The position numbers and the translations under genes are program-made. DNA of 51,879 bases from Synergistetes bacterium ADurb.Bin155 (GTDB lineage Bacteria; Synergistota; Synergistia; Synergistales; Thermovirgaceae). Positions 18,367-27,173 of the stretch are shown here, one piece after another; within the stretch, counting starts at the first letter, position 1, and each line of letters starts with the position of its first letter. Location: the NCBI GenBank assembly GCA_002070395.1, contig MWDE01000016.1, positions 1 to 51,879 of the forward strand, written 5' to 3'. The notes beneath the pieces are model-generated. The model was not told the origin of the DNA. It ran no database searches and saw nothing but the letters and a program-made list of their open reading frames with translations.

Positions 18367-20919
18367 TCACCTGACCATATCCTTACCGAACAGCTTTCTC
18401 ACCTGGGCGACAAGGGAGGGAAGAAGGGCACAGGAGATCACTGTAACCCATTCAACGGCCGACAGGGGTCTGATATCCAATAGGACCTGCATGATGGGAA
18501 GATGGCCGATGAAAAACTGGAGAAGAGCGGAAAAACCGATCCCCGCCAGGAGCCAGGGATTTGACAGGGCTTTCCCAGGGTACCGCAGCAAGGAACTGCT
18601 CCTCACGTTAAAGACGAAGAAAAGCTGCGCGAACACAAGGGTATGGAAGCATAATTCTGTCGCCCGCGCGGAATCTCCAGGGTGGAATCTAACCGAAAAT
18701 CCATAGGCGGTGAAAACACCCAGTGAAATGATCAAACCATAGAAAACTATGTTCGCCATGTGCCACCGGGAGAGGATATCCTCCTGCCTCTTCTTGGGCG
18801 GCCTATTCATCACGTCTGGTTCGGCCGGGTCCAAGGCAAGTGCAAGGGCTGGCGCCACATCGGTGACGAGGTTGATCCATAATATCTGGAGCGGGAGGAG
18901 GATCGATGGAAGGCCCAGGAGAATGCCCACAAGGACCACGACTACCTCGCTGAGATTGCAGCACAACAGGTAAAGCACCGATTTCCTGATATTATCAAAG
19001 ATCTTCCTTCCTTCCTCGATGGCTGCCACGATCGTTGAAAAACGGTCGTCCTGAAGGATAATGTCGGAAGCCTCCTTGCTCACCTCGGTCCCCTGTATAC
19101 CCATCGCGATCCCAACGTCAGCCTGCTTGAGGGCTACCGCGTCGTTAACCCCGTCGCCGGTCATGGCTACGACCTCGCCGGACCGCTGTAGCGATCTCAC
19201 TATCATGAGCTTGTGTTCCGGGATGACCCTATCGATGACGGCGATCTCTCTCGCCTTGGAGGCAAGATCGCTCTCATCCATATCGGCCAGGGCTGAACCG
19301 GAGAGGACCTTAGCCCCCGTCTGGCGGAGTATGCCCACGTCCCCGGCAATGGTCCGGGCCGTCGCCAGATGGTCACCGGTCACCATGATGACATGGATAC
19401 CCGCATTGATGCAGGAATTCACCGAATCCCTCACCTCGGGCCGAGGAGGGTCGAAAATGCCCGAAACCCCAAGAAAGGCGAGGTTCTCCTCGTCCTCTCC
19501 CCAGGCGAAAGCCAGAGTCCGCATACCCCGGGCCGCCAGGGCTTCGACTTTTTCTGTCCATTCCTTTTTCGTTTCTTCTCCGAGCAGGACAGGACCGCCT
19601 GGGGAACAGCAGATCCTGCATAATTCCAGGATCCTTTCGGGCGCCCCCTTCGCTGCAACACCATCGCTGTGCCAGGTGATCATCCTCATGGTCCTGGAGT
19701 CGAAGGGTTCTTCCTTCAGGATCGGCGTGGCCTTCCTCACGGCTTCGATATCCACACCCCGGGAAGACGCGTATCGCAGGAGAGCGCCTTCCATGGGGTC
19801 ACCCACGCAATCATCATCGACGAGGTGTGCCTTATTGCAGAGAATGGAGGCCCGCAGGAGCGACCCTTCGCAGCTTTCGTGGGCGGGGACCACGGTCCCC
19901 ACCACCATGTCGTTCATCGTAAGGGTCCCCGTCTTGTCGGTGCAGATCACCGTCGTGGAGCCCAAGGTCTCCACGGAGGACAGGTTTCTCACAAGGGCGT
20001 TCTTCCTGGCCATTCGGTGGACCCCAATGGCCAGGGTCATGGTGGCGACAAAGGGTAACCCCTCGGGTACGGCCGCCACGGCCAGGGCGATGCCGGTCTC
20101 GATCATTCGAGCGATCCCCCTGCCCTGGATGATCCCCAGTCCTGTAACCAAGATCGCAATGCCGATGACCATCTTGATCAGTAAAACCCCAAGCCTGGCC
20201 AAGCGTTCCTCAAGGGGGGTCTCTACCTTGTTCACTGTCGAGAGAAGCTGGCTGATCCTGCCTATCTCCGTCTTCATCCCCGTTGCGAAGATGACAGCCC
20301 TTCCCGATCCCCTCACGACGGCGGTCCCCGAAAAAAGGCAGTTCTTCCTGTCGGCCAGTACGGTTTCAACGGGAAGCCTTTCCCCACTTTTATCAACGGG
20401 GAAGGATTCCCCTGTCAGGGCCGATTCGTCGACTCCCAGGTTGTACTGCTCGAAAACGCGTGCATCGGCGGGGATCACGTCACCCGCCTCGAGCAGGATT
20501 ATGTCGCCCGGTACGAGGCTGGCCGCGTTGATGGTCCTGATCACCCCTTCCCGGAGAACGACAGCGGTTGGTGATATCATTTCCCGCAGTGCCAAAAGTG
20601 CTTTTTCCGCCCGGAATTCGGTAACGAAACCGATGCCGCCGTTGATCAGGATGACTACGCCTATCGCCGCGGCGTCGAGTTCCTCTCCCATGGCGAGGCT
20701 GATCAGGGCCGCTCCCGCCAGAAGATAGATCATGGGTGTCATGAACTGCACGACCAGCTTTTTCCACCAGGGAGCCGGTTCCTCAGGGTTGATCTGGTTT
20801 GGTCCATGCTGTTTTGACAGCATTTCCACCCTTTGAAGGTCAAGGCCCTTTTCGGGGTCGACCTCGAGATCCTTGAAGATCTCGTCGGCATCCAGGGAAT
20901 GGGCTTGGGCTAGATCCAT
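18367..20919 (-). CDS. P2A-type calcium (Ca2+/Mn2+) transporting P-type ATPase
   Basis: An inner-membrane cation pump. Motifs seen: ALTGESFPVD (actuator domain), CTDKTGTLTMND (phosphorylated Asp), VTGDHLATA and MTGDGVNDAVALKQADVGIAMG (hinge). Transport residues match SERCA in M4 (PEGLP), M5 (CCNLSEV, Asn and Glu) and M6 (WINLVTD, Asn, Thr, Asp); the M8 Glu of SERCA is not apparent, as in Mn2+/Ca2+ pumps such as PMR1. Start chosen as ATG 20919 (850 aa) with GAAGGGAG upstream. The open frame reaches 21048 but would run across the divergent hypF promoter. First gene of the operon with mnmA. Exact ion is inferred. Confidence 0.9.
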   Translation of the reverse strand: MDLAQAHSLDADEIFKDLEVDPEKGLDLQRVEMLSKQHGPNQINPEEPAPWWKKLVVQFMTPMIYLLAGAALISLAMGEELDAAAIGVVILINGGIGFVTEFRAEKALLALREMISPTAVVLREGVIRTINAASLVPGDIILLEAGDVIPADARVFEQYNLGVDESALTGESFPVDKSGERLPVETVLADRKNCLFSGTAVVRGSGRAVIFATGMKTEIGRISQLLSTVNKVETPLEERLARLGVLLIKMVIGIAILVTGLGIIQGRGIARMIETGIALAVAAVPEGLPFVATMTLAIGVHRMARKNALVRNLSSVETLGSTTVICTDKTGTLTMNDMVVGTVVPAHESCEGSLLRASILCNKAHLVDDDCVGDPMEGALLRYASSRGVDIEAVRKATPILKEEPFDSRTMRMITWHSDGVAAKGAPERILELCRICCSPGGPVLLGEETKKEWTEKVEALAARGMRTLAFAWGEDEENLAFLGVSGIFDPPRPEVRDSVNSCINAGIHVIMVTGDHLATARTIAGDVGILRQTGAKVLSGSALADMDESDLASKAREIAVIDRVIPEHKLMIVRSLQRSGEVVAMTGDGVNDAVALKQADVGIAMGIQGTEVSKEASDIILQDDRFSTIVAAIEEGRKIFDNIRKSVLYLLCCNLSEVVVVLVGILLGLPSILLPLQILWINLVTDVAPALALALDPAEPDVMNRPPKKRQEDILSRWHMANIVFYGLIISLGVFTAYGFSVRFHPGDSARATELCFHTLVFAQLFFVFNVRSSSLLRYPGKALSNPWLLAGIGFSALLQFFIGHLPIMQVLLDIRPLSAVEWVTVISCALLPSLVAQVRKLFGKDMVR

Positions 20920-20986
20920 ATTTTTCGTTGCTCCCTTCGAGTTAGACGAATGGTACTCCCCGGCCGCCCCATGAAAAAGAAAGGGC

Positions 20987-21015
20987 TTGAGCCTCCGAGA
21001 GTTGGGCATTACAAT
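20987..21015 (+). promoter_or_regulatory. Sigma-70 promoter of hypF
   Basis: TTGAGC (20987-20992), a 17-bp spacer and TACAAT (21010-21015). The transcript would start about 15 nt before the ATG at 21037, so the longer open frame starting at 20950 is not used. Confidence 0.75.
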
Positions 21016-21036
21016 TCCCGGAGACCGGAGGGAGAA

Positions 21037-23316
21037 ATGGAAAGACACGTAAGGCTTCAGGTTTCCGGGGTAGTGCAGGGTGTAGGATTTCGTCCCTTCT
21101 GCAGCAGGCTTTCAGCCGAGATCGGTCTCAGGGGTTCGGTGAGGAACACTTCCGCCGGCGTCGCAATAGAGCTCTTCGGCGACCCTGAAGGCATCGATTC
21201 CTTCATCGTGCGGCTGCAGACCGATTGTCCCACCCTGGGGCATATCCAGTCAATCGCGATGGTCCTTGACGAGAGGATCACCGAGGCCGATGTGAGCTCC
21301 TTCGAGATCCTGGAAAGCGGATCCCCGGGAGAGGGGAATGCCCTGTTCCCCCCCGATATCGCCACTTGCCCCGATTGCCTCAGGGAGTTGCGCGATCCTC
21401 GGAACAGGAGGTTCCGATACCCTTTCACGAACTGCACCAATTGCGGCCCCCGGTTCACCATCATTGAGGGGCTCCCCTATGACCGACCCCTTACATCCAT
21501 GGCCGGGTTCGCTTTTTGTGAAAGATGTTGGTCGGAATACAATGACCCCGTCGACCGCCGGTATCATGCCCAGCCGGTGGCCTGTGAGGTTTGCGGGCCT
21601 CGGCTTTCTCTCCTGTCCGGTGACGGCTCCCCGCTTGCGGAAGGCGATGAGGCCCTGCGCGAATGCACCCGGGCCTTGGCCGCCGGCGAGATCGTCGCCC
21701 TAAAGGGACTTGGAGGTTTCCATATAGCCTGTCTCCCTGAAGACGCCCCCGTGCTCCGGTTAAGGGAGAGGAAAAAAAGGCCGGCCAAACCCTTCGCATT
21801 GATGATCCGCGATGACCTTGTCGCCGAAGGGCTTGTGACTCTGTCCCCGTACTCCAGGCAACTTTTGAATTCCCCAAGGCGACCCATCGTCATCTGTCCC
21901 CACAAACATCTCTCGGGGATATCCCCTTATGTCGCCCCCTCCCAGGATTCCCTGGGCATCATGCTGCCCTATACGCCGCTGCATCATCTGATAATGGAAG
22001 AACTCCCCGTCCTGGTCATGACCAGCGCCAACCTGAGCGACGAGCCCCTGGTCTCAGAAAACGGAGAAGCCCTCGCGAAGCTGAAGGGTGTGGCGGACCT
22101 TTTACTGGTCCATGACCGACCCATAACCATGAAGATCGACGACTCGGTGGTCGCCACGGCGGGCAAGAGGTCCATTCTCCTCCGCAGGGGACGGGGGTAT
22201 GTCCCCCACCCGGTCATGACAAAACGGGAGATGCCCCAGATCCTGGCTGCCGGTGCCGAGATGAGATCCACCTTTTCGCTGGCCAGGGGAAGGACGATAT
22301 ACCCCAGCCAATACATCGGGGATCTGAAGCAGCTCGATTCCGCAATATATTATGAGAAGGCCCTGAGGCATTTTTTAAAGCTCTTCGACCTGAGACCGAC
22401 CCTCTTGGCGGCAGACCTCCACCCTTCCTTCGCCTGCACGGGCATAGCCAAGAAAGTGATCGGGGTACCAGAGAATACTCTCCTTGTACAGCATCATCAT
22501 GCCCACATGGCGGCATGCCTGGTCGAGAACGGGTTCGAGGGCATGGCCCTGGGTATCATCCTTGATGGAACCGGCCTGGGAAGCGACAGGCACACCTGGG
22601 GGGGTGAATTTCTCCTCGGTGATGCCCGGACCTTCACCCGGCTGGGGCATTTCCAAGAGGCACCTCTCCCTGGAGGGGACAGGGCCGTGCTGGAACCTTG
22701 GCGATTCGCCCTCGCGTTGATGGAAAGGACCCTTGGCCAAGATGCCGCCAGGAGTATGGCGGAAAAGCTTTGGCCCGAGCGAAAACATATCTTTGAAAAG
22801 ATCCTGTCCACCCTCGACGCCGCTCCCCTTACATCATCCTCCGGCAGGCTTTTCGATGCCGTATCGGCCATATTGGGAGTAAGAGCGGAAGTCTCCTACG
22901 AGGGCCAGGCCGCGATGGAACTGGAGTCCGCCGCAAAAGATTACGCCGAGCCCGCTCCCTTCGAAATAAGGGAGGAGGGCGGGGTGCTCATACTGGATTG
23001 GAAGCCCCTGGTGGAATGGCTCGTTGCGGAGGGTCTTCACCTGGGTCCGGGCAAGGCTTCATCGGCATTCCACTTCGGTCTCGCCGAGGCCCTTTCTGAT
23101 GTTGCTCTCGAACTTTCAAGGAGGACCGGGGTCAGGGAAACGGTCCTCTCCGGTGGCGTCTGGCAGAATAAAAGGCTTCTTTCCCTCGCCCTTCCATTAA
23201 TGGAAAGGAAAGGAATAAAACCTCTTATACACCGTGTCCTTTCGCCTAATGACGAATGCGTCTCCGTGGGCCAGGCGGCGGTGGCATCGCTGCACTGGGG
23301 CGTAAAACCAGCATAG
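21037..23316 (+). CDS. hypF: Carbamoyltransferase HypF (NiFe-hydrogenase maturation)
   Basis: HypF makes thiocarbamate on HypE from carbamoyl phosphate, the first step toward the CN ligands of [NiFe] hydrogenase. Domains in order: acylphosphatase (VSGVVQGVGFRPF, residues 8-20), two zinc-finger pairs (CPDC/CTNC and CERC/CEVC, about 108-185), YrdC-like domain (about 200-385) and a Kae1-like carbamoyltransferase domain with the HHHAH metal motif and SGGVWQNK. The ATG at 21037 has GGAGGGAG upstream and a good promoter 22 nt away. Length 759 aa is normal. No other hyp or hydrogenase gene is in the window, so it is expressed alone, divergent from the P-ATPase. Confidence 0.95.
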   Translation: MERHVRLQVSGVVQGVGFRPFCSRLSAEIGLRGSVRNTSAGVAIELFGDPEGIDSFIVRLQTDCPTLGHIQSIAMVLDERITEADVSSFEILESGSPGEGNALFPPDIATCPDCLRELRDPRNRRFRYPFTNCTNCGPRFTIIEGLPYDRPLTSMAGFAFCERCWSEYNDPVDRRYHAQPVACEVCGPRLSLLSGDGSPLAEGDEALRECTRALAAGEIVALKGLGGFHIACLPEDAPVLRLRERKKRPAKPFALMIRDDLVAEGLVTLSPYSRQLLNSPRRPIVICPHKHLSGISPYVAPSQDSLGIMLPYTPLHHLIMEELPVLVMTSANLSDEPLVSENGEALAKLKGVADLLLVHDRPITMKIDDSVVATAGKRSILLRRGRGYVPHPVMTKREMPQILAAGAEMRSTFSLARGRTIYPSQYIGDLKQLDSAIYYEKALRHFLKLFDLRPTLLAADLHPSFACTGIAKKVIGVPENTLLVQHHHAHMAACLVENGFEGMALGIILDGTGLGSDRHTWGGEFLLGDARTFTRLGHFQEAPLPGGDRAVLEPWRFALALMERTLGQDAARSMAEKLWPERKHIFEKILSTLDAAPLTSSSGRLFDAVSAILGVRAEVSYEGQAAMELESAAKDYAEPAPFEIREEGGVLILDWKPLVEWLVAEGLHLGPGKASSAFHFGLAEALSDVALELSRRTGVRETVLSGGVWQNKRLLSLALPLMERKGIKPLIHRVLSPNDECVSVGQAAVASLHWGVKPA

Positions 23317-23341
23317 GCTTCGGATAACCCCAGGCCTCCAA

Positions 23342-23375
23342 CAAAAAGAACGATCCCGCCTACGGGCGGGCGGAT
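23342..23375 (-). terminator. Terminator after glpX
   Basis: On the minus strand CCCGCC-CGTA-GGCGGG, flanked by GATC on both sides, then GTTCTTTTTGT. It lies just past the glpX stop and between the convergent hypF and glpX genes. It would end the long prfB-to-glpX run. Confidence 0.75.
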
Positions 23376-23378
23376 CTC

Positions 23379-24374
23379 CTATTCGAACCGCGGACCGTAA
23401 TCTATGCTGCTTATGAGGTCCAGCTTCTTGAGGCTGTGTATGGCGTCTACGTACCTAATGGTCCCGCTCTTCGAGCGCATCACGATGGAGTATGAATAGA
23501 TCCTGTCCCCCTCGTACCTCACGCCCTTAAGCATCTCCCCGTCGGTCACGCCGGTGGCCGCGAAAAATACGTTATCCGAGGATACCAGGTCGTCGATCGT
23601 AAGGACGGCGTTCAAGTCCATCCCCAATTCCCTGCACCGGGCGGCCTCCTCGGAGTTCCTGGGCCAAAGCTTGCACTGCATGGCCCCGCCCACGCACTTC
23701 AGGGCACAGGCACTTATTACCGCTTCCGGCGACCCCCCCACGCCCACCAGGAGGTCGATACCGCTCCCTGCCTTGCACGTCATGAGCGCGCCGGCGATAT
23801 CCCCGTCCGAGATCAGCCTTATCCGGGACCCTGCTTCCCTGATCTCGGTGATCAACTGTTCGTGCCTTGGCCTGTCGAGTACGACGACAGTGACATCTTC
23901 AAGGGCCTTATTCAAAGCCTTGGCCACTCTGGAGAGGTTTTCCTGGATCGGGGCTTCGATATCGATCGCGGAGGCGGCGGCAGGCCCCACCGCTATCTTG
24001 TTCATGTAAAAAATATGTTTCGGGTCGTAGAGAGTGTTCCGTTCTGAAAGGGCCACCACGCTAACAGCGTTAGGTCTTCCCAGGGAAAGAAGCCTTGTCC
24101 CATCGATGGGGTCCACGGCGATATCCACCTCGGGAGGATTGCCCGTGCCGAGTTTTTCGCCGTTAAAGAGCATGGGCGCTTCGTCCTTCTCGCCTTCGCC
24201 GATCACAATGGTTCCGTCCATCTCTATGGTGTTGAGCATGTAGCGCATGCCGTTGACCGCAGCATTGTCCGAGGCGTTGCGGTCACCCCGGCCCATCCAG
24301 CGACCAGCCGCCATGGCGGCCGCTTCGGTCGCTCTCACTAGTTCCAGGGCCATATTCCTTTCGGGTGTGTTCAT
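23379..24374 (-). CDS. glpX: Class II fructose-1,6-bisphosphatase
   Basis: Gluconeogenic phosphatase converting fructose 1,6-bisphosphate to fructose 6-phosphate. The GlpX signature is clear: VIGEGEKDEAPMLFNGEKLG (about residues 58-77) and AVDPIDGTRLLSLGRPNAVSV (about 86-106) carry the metal ligands. 331 aa, full length. The ATG overlaps the purB stop by 4 nt. It is the last gene before a terminator. The activity might extend to sedoheptulose bisphosphate in some lineages; this cannot be read from the sequence. Confidence 0.94.
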   Translation of the reverse strand: MNTPERNMALELVRATEAAAMAAGRWMGRGDRNASDNAAVNGMRYMLNTIEMDGTIVIGEGEKDEAPMLFNGEKLGTGNPPEVDIAVDPIDGTRLLSLGRPNAVSVVALSERNTLYDPKHIFYMNKIAVGPAAASAIDIEAPIQENLSRVAKALNKALEDVTVVVLDRPRHEQLITEIREAGSRIRLISDGDIAGALMTCKAGSGIDLLVGVGGSPEAVISACALKCVGGAMQCKLWPRNSEEAARCRELGMDLNAVLTIDDLVSSDNVFFAATGVTDGEMLKGVRYEGDRIYSYSIVMRSKSGTIRYVDAIHSLKKLDLISSIDYGPRFE

Positions 24375-25714
24375 TTCAAGCCCTCCTTTCTCGTGACATC
24401 CTGGTCTCCCGTGACGGCTTCTCCAGCAGAGAACCTTCCGAAAATATCGTCAATGAATCTCAAGTAATAACCCATGTCGAACAAAGATCTCAACTCCTGC
24501 CCCTTGAAGGATCCCCCGACCCTCGGGTCCTTCTCGAGTACCTCCAGGAAAGGTTCTTCCTTTTCCAGGCTGATCCTGGCGGCTTCCTGGACGATAACAT
24601 AGGCATCCTCTCGGGAAAAGCCCTTCTCCAAAAGCCCCAGCAGGACTCTCTGGCTGAACACCAACCCCTTGAGCAGGTCCAGATTTTTCGCCATCCGGTC
24701 TTCGAGGACCGCCATGCCCTCCACGACCTCCCGAGTCTTCTTGAGCATGTAATGGGTCAGGTTAAACGCGTCGGGCCACACCACCCTCTCCACCGAAGAG
24801 TGGCTGATATCTCTCTCATGCCAGAGCGGGATGTTTTCCATTGAGGCCAAGTTATGGCCCCTTAATAACCTCGCCATCCCGCAGATCCTCTCGCAAATCA
24901 CGGGATTCCTCTTGTGGGGCATCGCCGAGGAGCCCTTCTGGCCCTCGTAAAAAGGTTCTAGGACCTCTATGACCTCCGTCCTCTGCAAATGCCTTACTTC
25001 CTGGGCGATCCTTTCCAGCCCCGACCCTAGAATAGCCAGGGCGGCGATCACTTGGGCGTGGCGGTCCCGCTGAAGGATCTGGGTGGATACTTTGGCGCGA
25101 GCCAGCCCCAGGAGATCGCAGGCTCTTTCCTCAACCGACGGTGGGCAGTGGGCGTAGGTACCCACCGCCCCTGAGATCTTGCCCACCCTCATTACTTCCA
25201 AGGCTGAATGTAGCCGGCCTTGGTCCCGACGAAGCTCTTCGTACCAGTTTAGGAGTTTAAAACCGAAGGTGATTGGCTCGGCGTGGACCCCGTGGGTCCT
25301 CCCCATGCACGGGGTATGCCTGTATCTGAAAGCTTTCGAGAGGATCTCCCGGGAGAGTAGTTCCAGTTCGTCGAGGATCAACCTTAACGACCTTACCATG
25401 AGGAGCGACGAGGCCGTATCGATCACATCGCTGCTGGTCAAGCCCAGGTGAAGGTACCTCCCGTCGGGCCCGATCTTCTCCGAAACGGCGGTGACAAAGG
25501 CTATCATGTCATGATGCACGGTGGCCTCGATCTCCTTGATCCTTTCCTGGTCGATCTCAGCCCTTTCGAGAATATTCCTGAGCGATCCCTCGGGGATGAC
25601 CCCTTCTTTCATCCAGGCTTCGCAAACGGCCAATTCGACCTCAAGCCAGGTCCTGAAGCGGTTCTCCTGCGACCAAAGACTCTCCATTTCATCGGTGTTG
25701 TATCTTTCGATCAA
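24371..25714 (-). CDS. purB: Adenylosuccinate lyase
   Basis: Acts twice in purine synthesis, releasing fumarate from SAICAR and from adenylosuccinate. The fumarase/aspartase-superfamily signature GSSAMPHKRNP (about residue 260) and the early TSSDVIDTASSL and GRTHGVHAEP blocks are present. I chose TTG at 25714 (447 aa), which makes the N terminus IERYN as in relatives and has GGGGGGAG 9 nt upstream; its bases overlap the DUF4416 stop (TTGA). The open frame extends 14 residues further to 25756. Placed between DUF4416 and glpX; no other pur genes are near. Confidence 0.93.
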   Translation of the reverse strand: MIERYNTDEMESLWSQENRFRTWLEVELAVCEAWMKEGVIPEGSLRNILERAEIDQERIKEIEATVHHDMIAFVTAVSEKIGPDGRYLHLGLTSSDVIDTASSLLMVRSLRLILDELELLSREILSKAFRYRHTPCMGRTHGVHAEPITFGFKLLNWYEELRRDQGRLHSALEVMRVGKISGAVGTYAHCPPSVEERACDLLGLARAKVSTQILQRDRHAQVIAALAILGSGLERIAQEVRHLQRTEVIEVLEPFYEGQKGSSAMPHKRNPVICERICGMARLLRGHNLASMENIPLWHERDISHSSVERVVWPDAFNLTHYMLKKTREVVEGMAVLEDRMAKNLDLLKGLVFSQRVLLGLLEKGFSREDAYVIVQEAARISLEKEEPFLEVLEKDPRVGGSFKGQELRSLFDMGYYLRFIDDIFGRFSAGEAVTGDQDVTRKEGLK

Positions 25715-26232
25715 GGAACCCAACTCCCCCCGGATGAATTGATCAAGCCCAGCCAATCCGATCTGACGCCATCGAGGAAATCATCGTACAAGCCGCTGGA
25801 AAAATCAGGGAAGGTGCAGTCGAAGGAGACCCACTTTTTTTTAATAAAACGCAATGTCACCTCGGCGAAGATCCCGTCCCGAAGGTATATCCTGTGGGCG
25901 TGGTCTTTCGTCGACGCCAGGACAAGCCGTGAACCGTTAACATAACCCGGGTCGATGTTGACCCTACGGTTTTCGCCGCTCTTTTCCTCCGCCGAACAGG
26001 AAAAGATCTTCCAATCCGCCAGATCCCCCGCGCCAGCTAGTCCCTGGAAGGATAGGAAAGTCCTGAAGAGGACGGGGGAAATGCTTTTGTAGTAATCAGT
26101 ATGATCGAAGAGGAAGGTTTCGCTGATCCTAGCCACGGGACCCCATTGTTGGGTAAGAAGGTCAACGGTCCACTTGAGCCATCCAGGATCGGGGTGAAGG
26201 ATGCCCGCTATCCTGACCACGGCGGGTTGCAT
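25711..26232 (-). CDS. DUF4416 family protein
   Basis: 173 residues. The blocks FDHTDYYKSISPVLFRTFLSF, RRVNIDPGYVNGSRLVLAST and KDHAHRIYLRDGIFAEVTL match the DUF4416 family; its biochemical role is not known. The run of polar and aromatic residues with conserved Asp, His and Tyr suggests an enzyme or ligand-binding protein, but I would not name a reaction. ATG at 26232 has AGAGGTG 8 nt upstream; GTG 26241 also overlaps the ftsY stop (GTGA). Its stop is shared with the purB start, so the three genes ftsY, DUF4416 and purB are coupled. Confidence 0.8.
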   Translation of the reverse strand: MQPAVVRIAGILHPDPGWLKWTVDLLTQQWGPVARISETFLFDHTDYYKSISPVLFRTFLSFQGLAGAGDLADWKIFSCSAEEKSGENRRVNIDPGYVNGSRLVLASTKDHAHRIYLRDGIFAEVTLRFIKKKWVSFDCTFPDFSSGLYDDFLDGVRSDWLGLINSSGGSWVP

Positions 26233-26237
26233 CGATA

Positions 26238-27152
26238 TCACACCTCTTTTCGGACATCGGCAATGAGAGCTTCCACAAATTCGCCCGGATGGAAGAGGAC
26301 CAGGTCTTCCATCCCCTCTCCCAGGCCTATGTAACGAACAGGAACGCCTAGCTCATGACCGGCGGAAAGGATCACCCCGCCCTTTGCGGTATGGTCATAC
26401 TTGGTCATCACCAGGCCCGTTAGCGGGACTACTTTTCCGAAGGCTTCGACCTGTTTAAGGCCGTTTTGCCCGGAAACGGCGTCTATCACGAGAAAGGATT
26501 CCCTTACCCACCCAGCGCAATTCTTATCGATGATGCCCGAGACCCTGGCCATCTCTTCCATCAGGTTGTCCCGGTTATGAAGCCTGCCGGCGGTATCCAC
26601 GATCAGGCAGTCACAGCCCCTGGCCTCCGTTGCCTTGATGGCGTCAAAGACCACTGCTCCGGGGTCGCCCTTTGAGGGGTGAGACACCACCCTCGCACCG
26701 GCCCTTTCTCCCCAGATCCGGAGCTGTTCGACGGCCCCGGCACGGAATGTGTCGGCCGCGGCCAGGATCGTTTTCCTGCCCTCCCGCCCAAGGTTCCAGG
26801 AGAGTTTCGCGGCGGTGGTCGTCTTGCCGCTCCCGTTGACCCCGACGAGCAGGACCGCCGTCGGTGCCGATGAAAAACGGATCGGCTCACCCGTTCCCTT
26901 TACCTCCAGGAGCATATCGCGGAGTACGACGGACAATAACTTCGCTGGATCGACATCGGGGCCGCTGACCGAAACCTTTGCACGCAGGGTGTCGATCACC
27001 CTTTCCGTCATGGTCACGCCGACATCGCCCGCGATGAGGACCTCCTCCAGGGATTCCCAGGAGATCCCGTTCCTGGAACGCTCGGAAAAGAGCGCCTGGA
27101 TACCCCATTTTTCTCTTACCCTGCCGAGACGCTCGCTCAGCTTGCTGAACAA
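26238..27152 (-). CDS. ftsY: Signal recognition particle receptor FtsY
   Basis: SRP GTPase that docks ribosome-nascent chains to the membrane translocon. NG-domain motifs: G1 GVNGSGKTTTAAKLS (about residue 103), DTFRAGAVEQLRIWGER, G3 DTAGRLHNRDNLMEEM, G4 as TKYDHTAKGG (a variant of the usual TKLDGTAKGG) and the closing GLGEGMEDLVLFHPGEF. No acidic A domain; at 304 aa it is the short, NG-only form. TTG start at 27152 with GGAGGTG 8 nt upstream. It follows ricT by 21 bp and overlaps DUF4416. Confidence 0.95.
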   Translation of the reverse strand: MFSKLSERLGRVREKWGIQALFSERSRNGISWESLEEVLIAGDVGVTMTERVIDTLRAKVSVSGPDVDPAKLLSVVLRDMLLEVKGTGEPIRFSSAPTAVLLVGVNGSGKTTTAAKLSWNLGREGRKTILAAADTFRAGAVEQLRIWGERAGARVVSHPSKGDPGAVVFDAIKATEARGCDCLIVDTAGRLHNRDNLMEEMARVSGIIDKNCAGWVRESFLVIDAVSGQNGLKQVEAFGKVVPLTGLVMTKYDHTAKGGVILSAGHELGVPVRYIGLGEGMEDLVLFHPGEFVEALIADVRKEV

Positions 27153-27173
27153 GGCCGTTTCACCTCCGCAGGG

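Noticed and set aside
19061..20728. Long plus-strand open frame (555 codons) opposite the P-type ATPase
   Set aside because: It is a shadow of the high-G+C ATPase gene: low-complexity Ser/Arg/Pro-rich translation, no domain, no ribosome site, and the ATPase on the other strand is unmistakable.
20920..21036. Use of the far-upstream starts for the P-ATPase (21048) and hypF (20950)
   Set aside because: They would overlap each other's promoters; the inner starts have ribosome sites and hypF has a good promoter ending at 21015.
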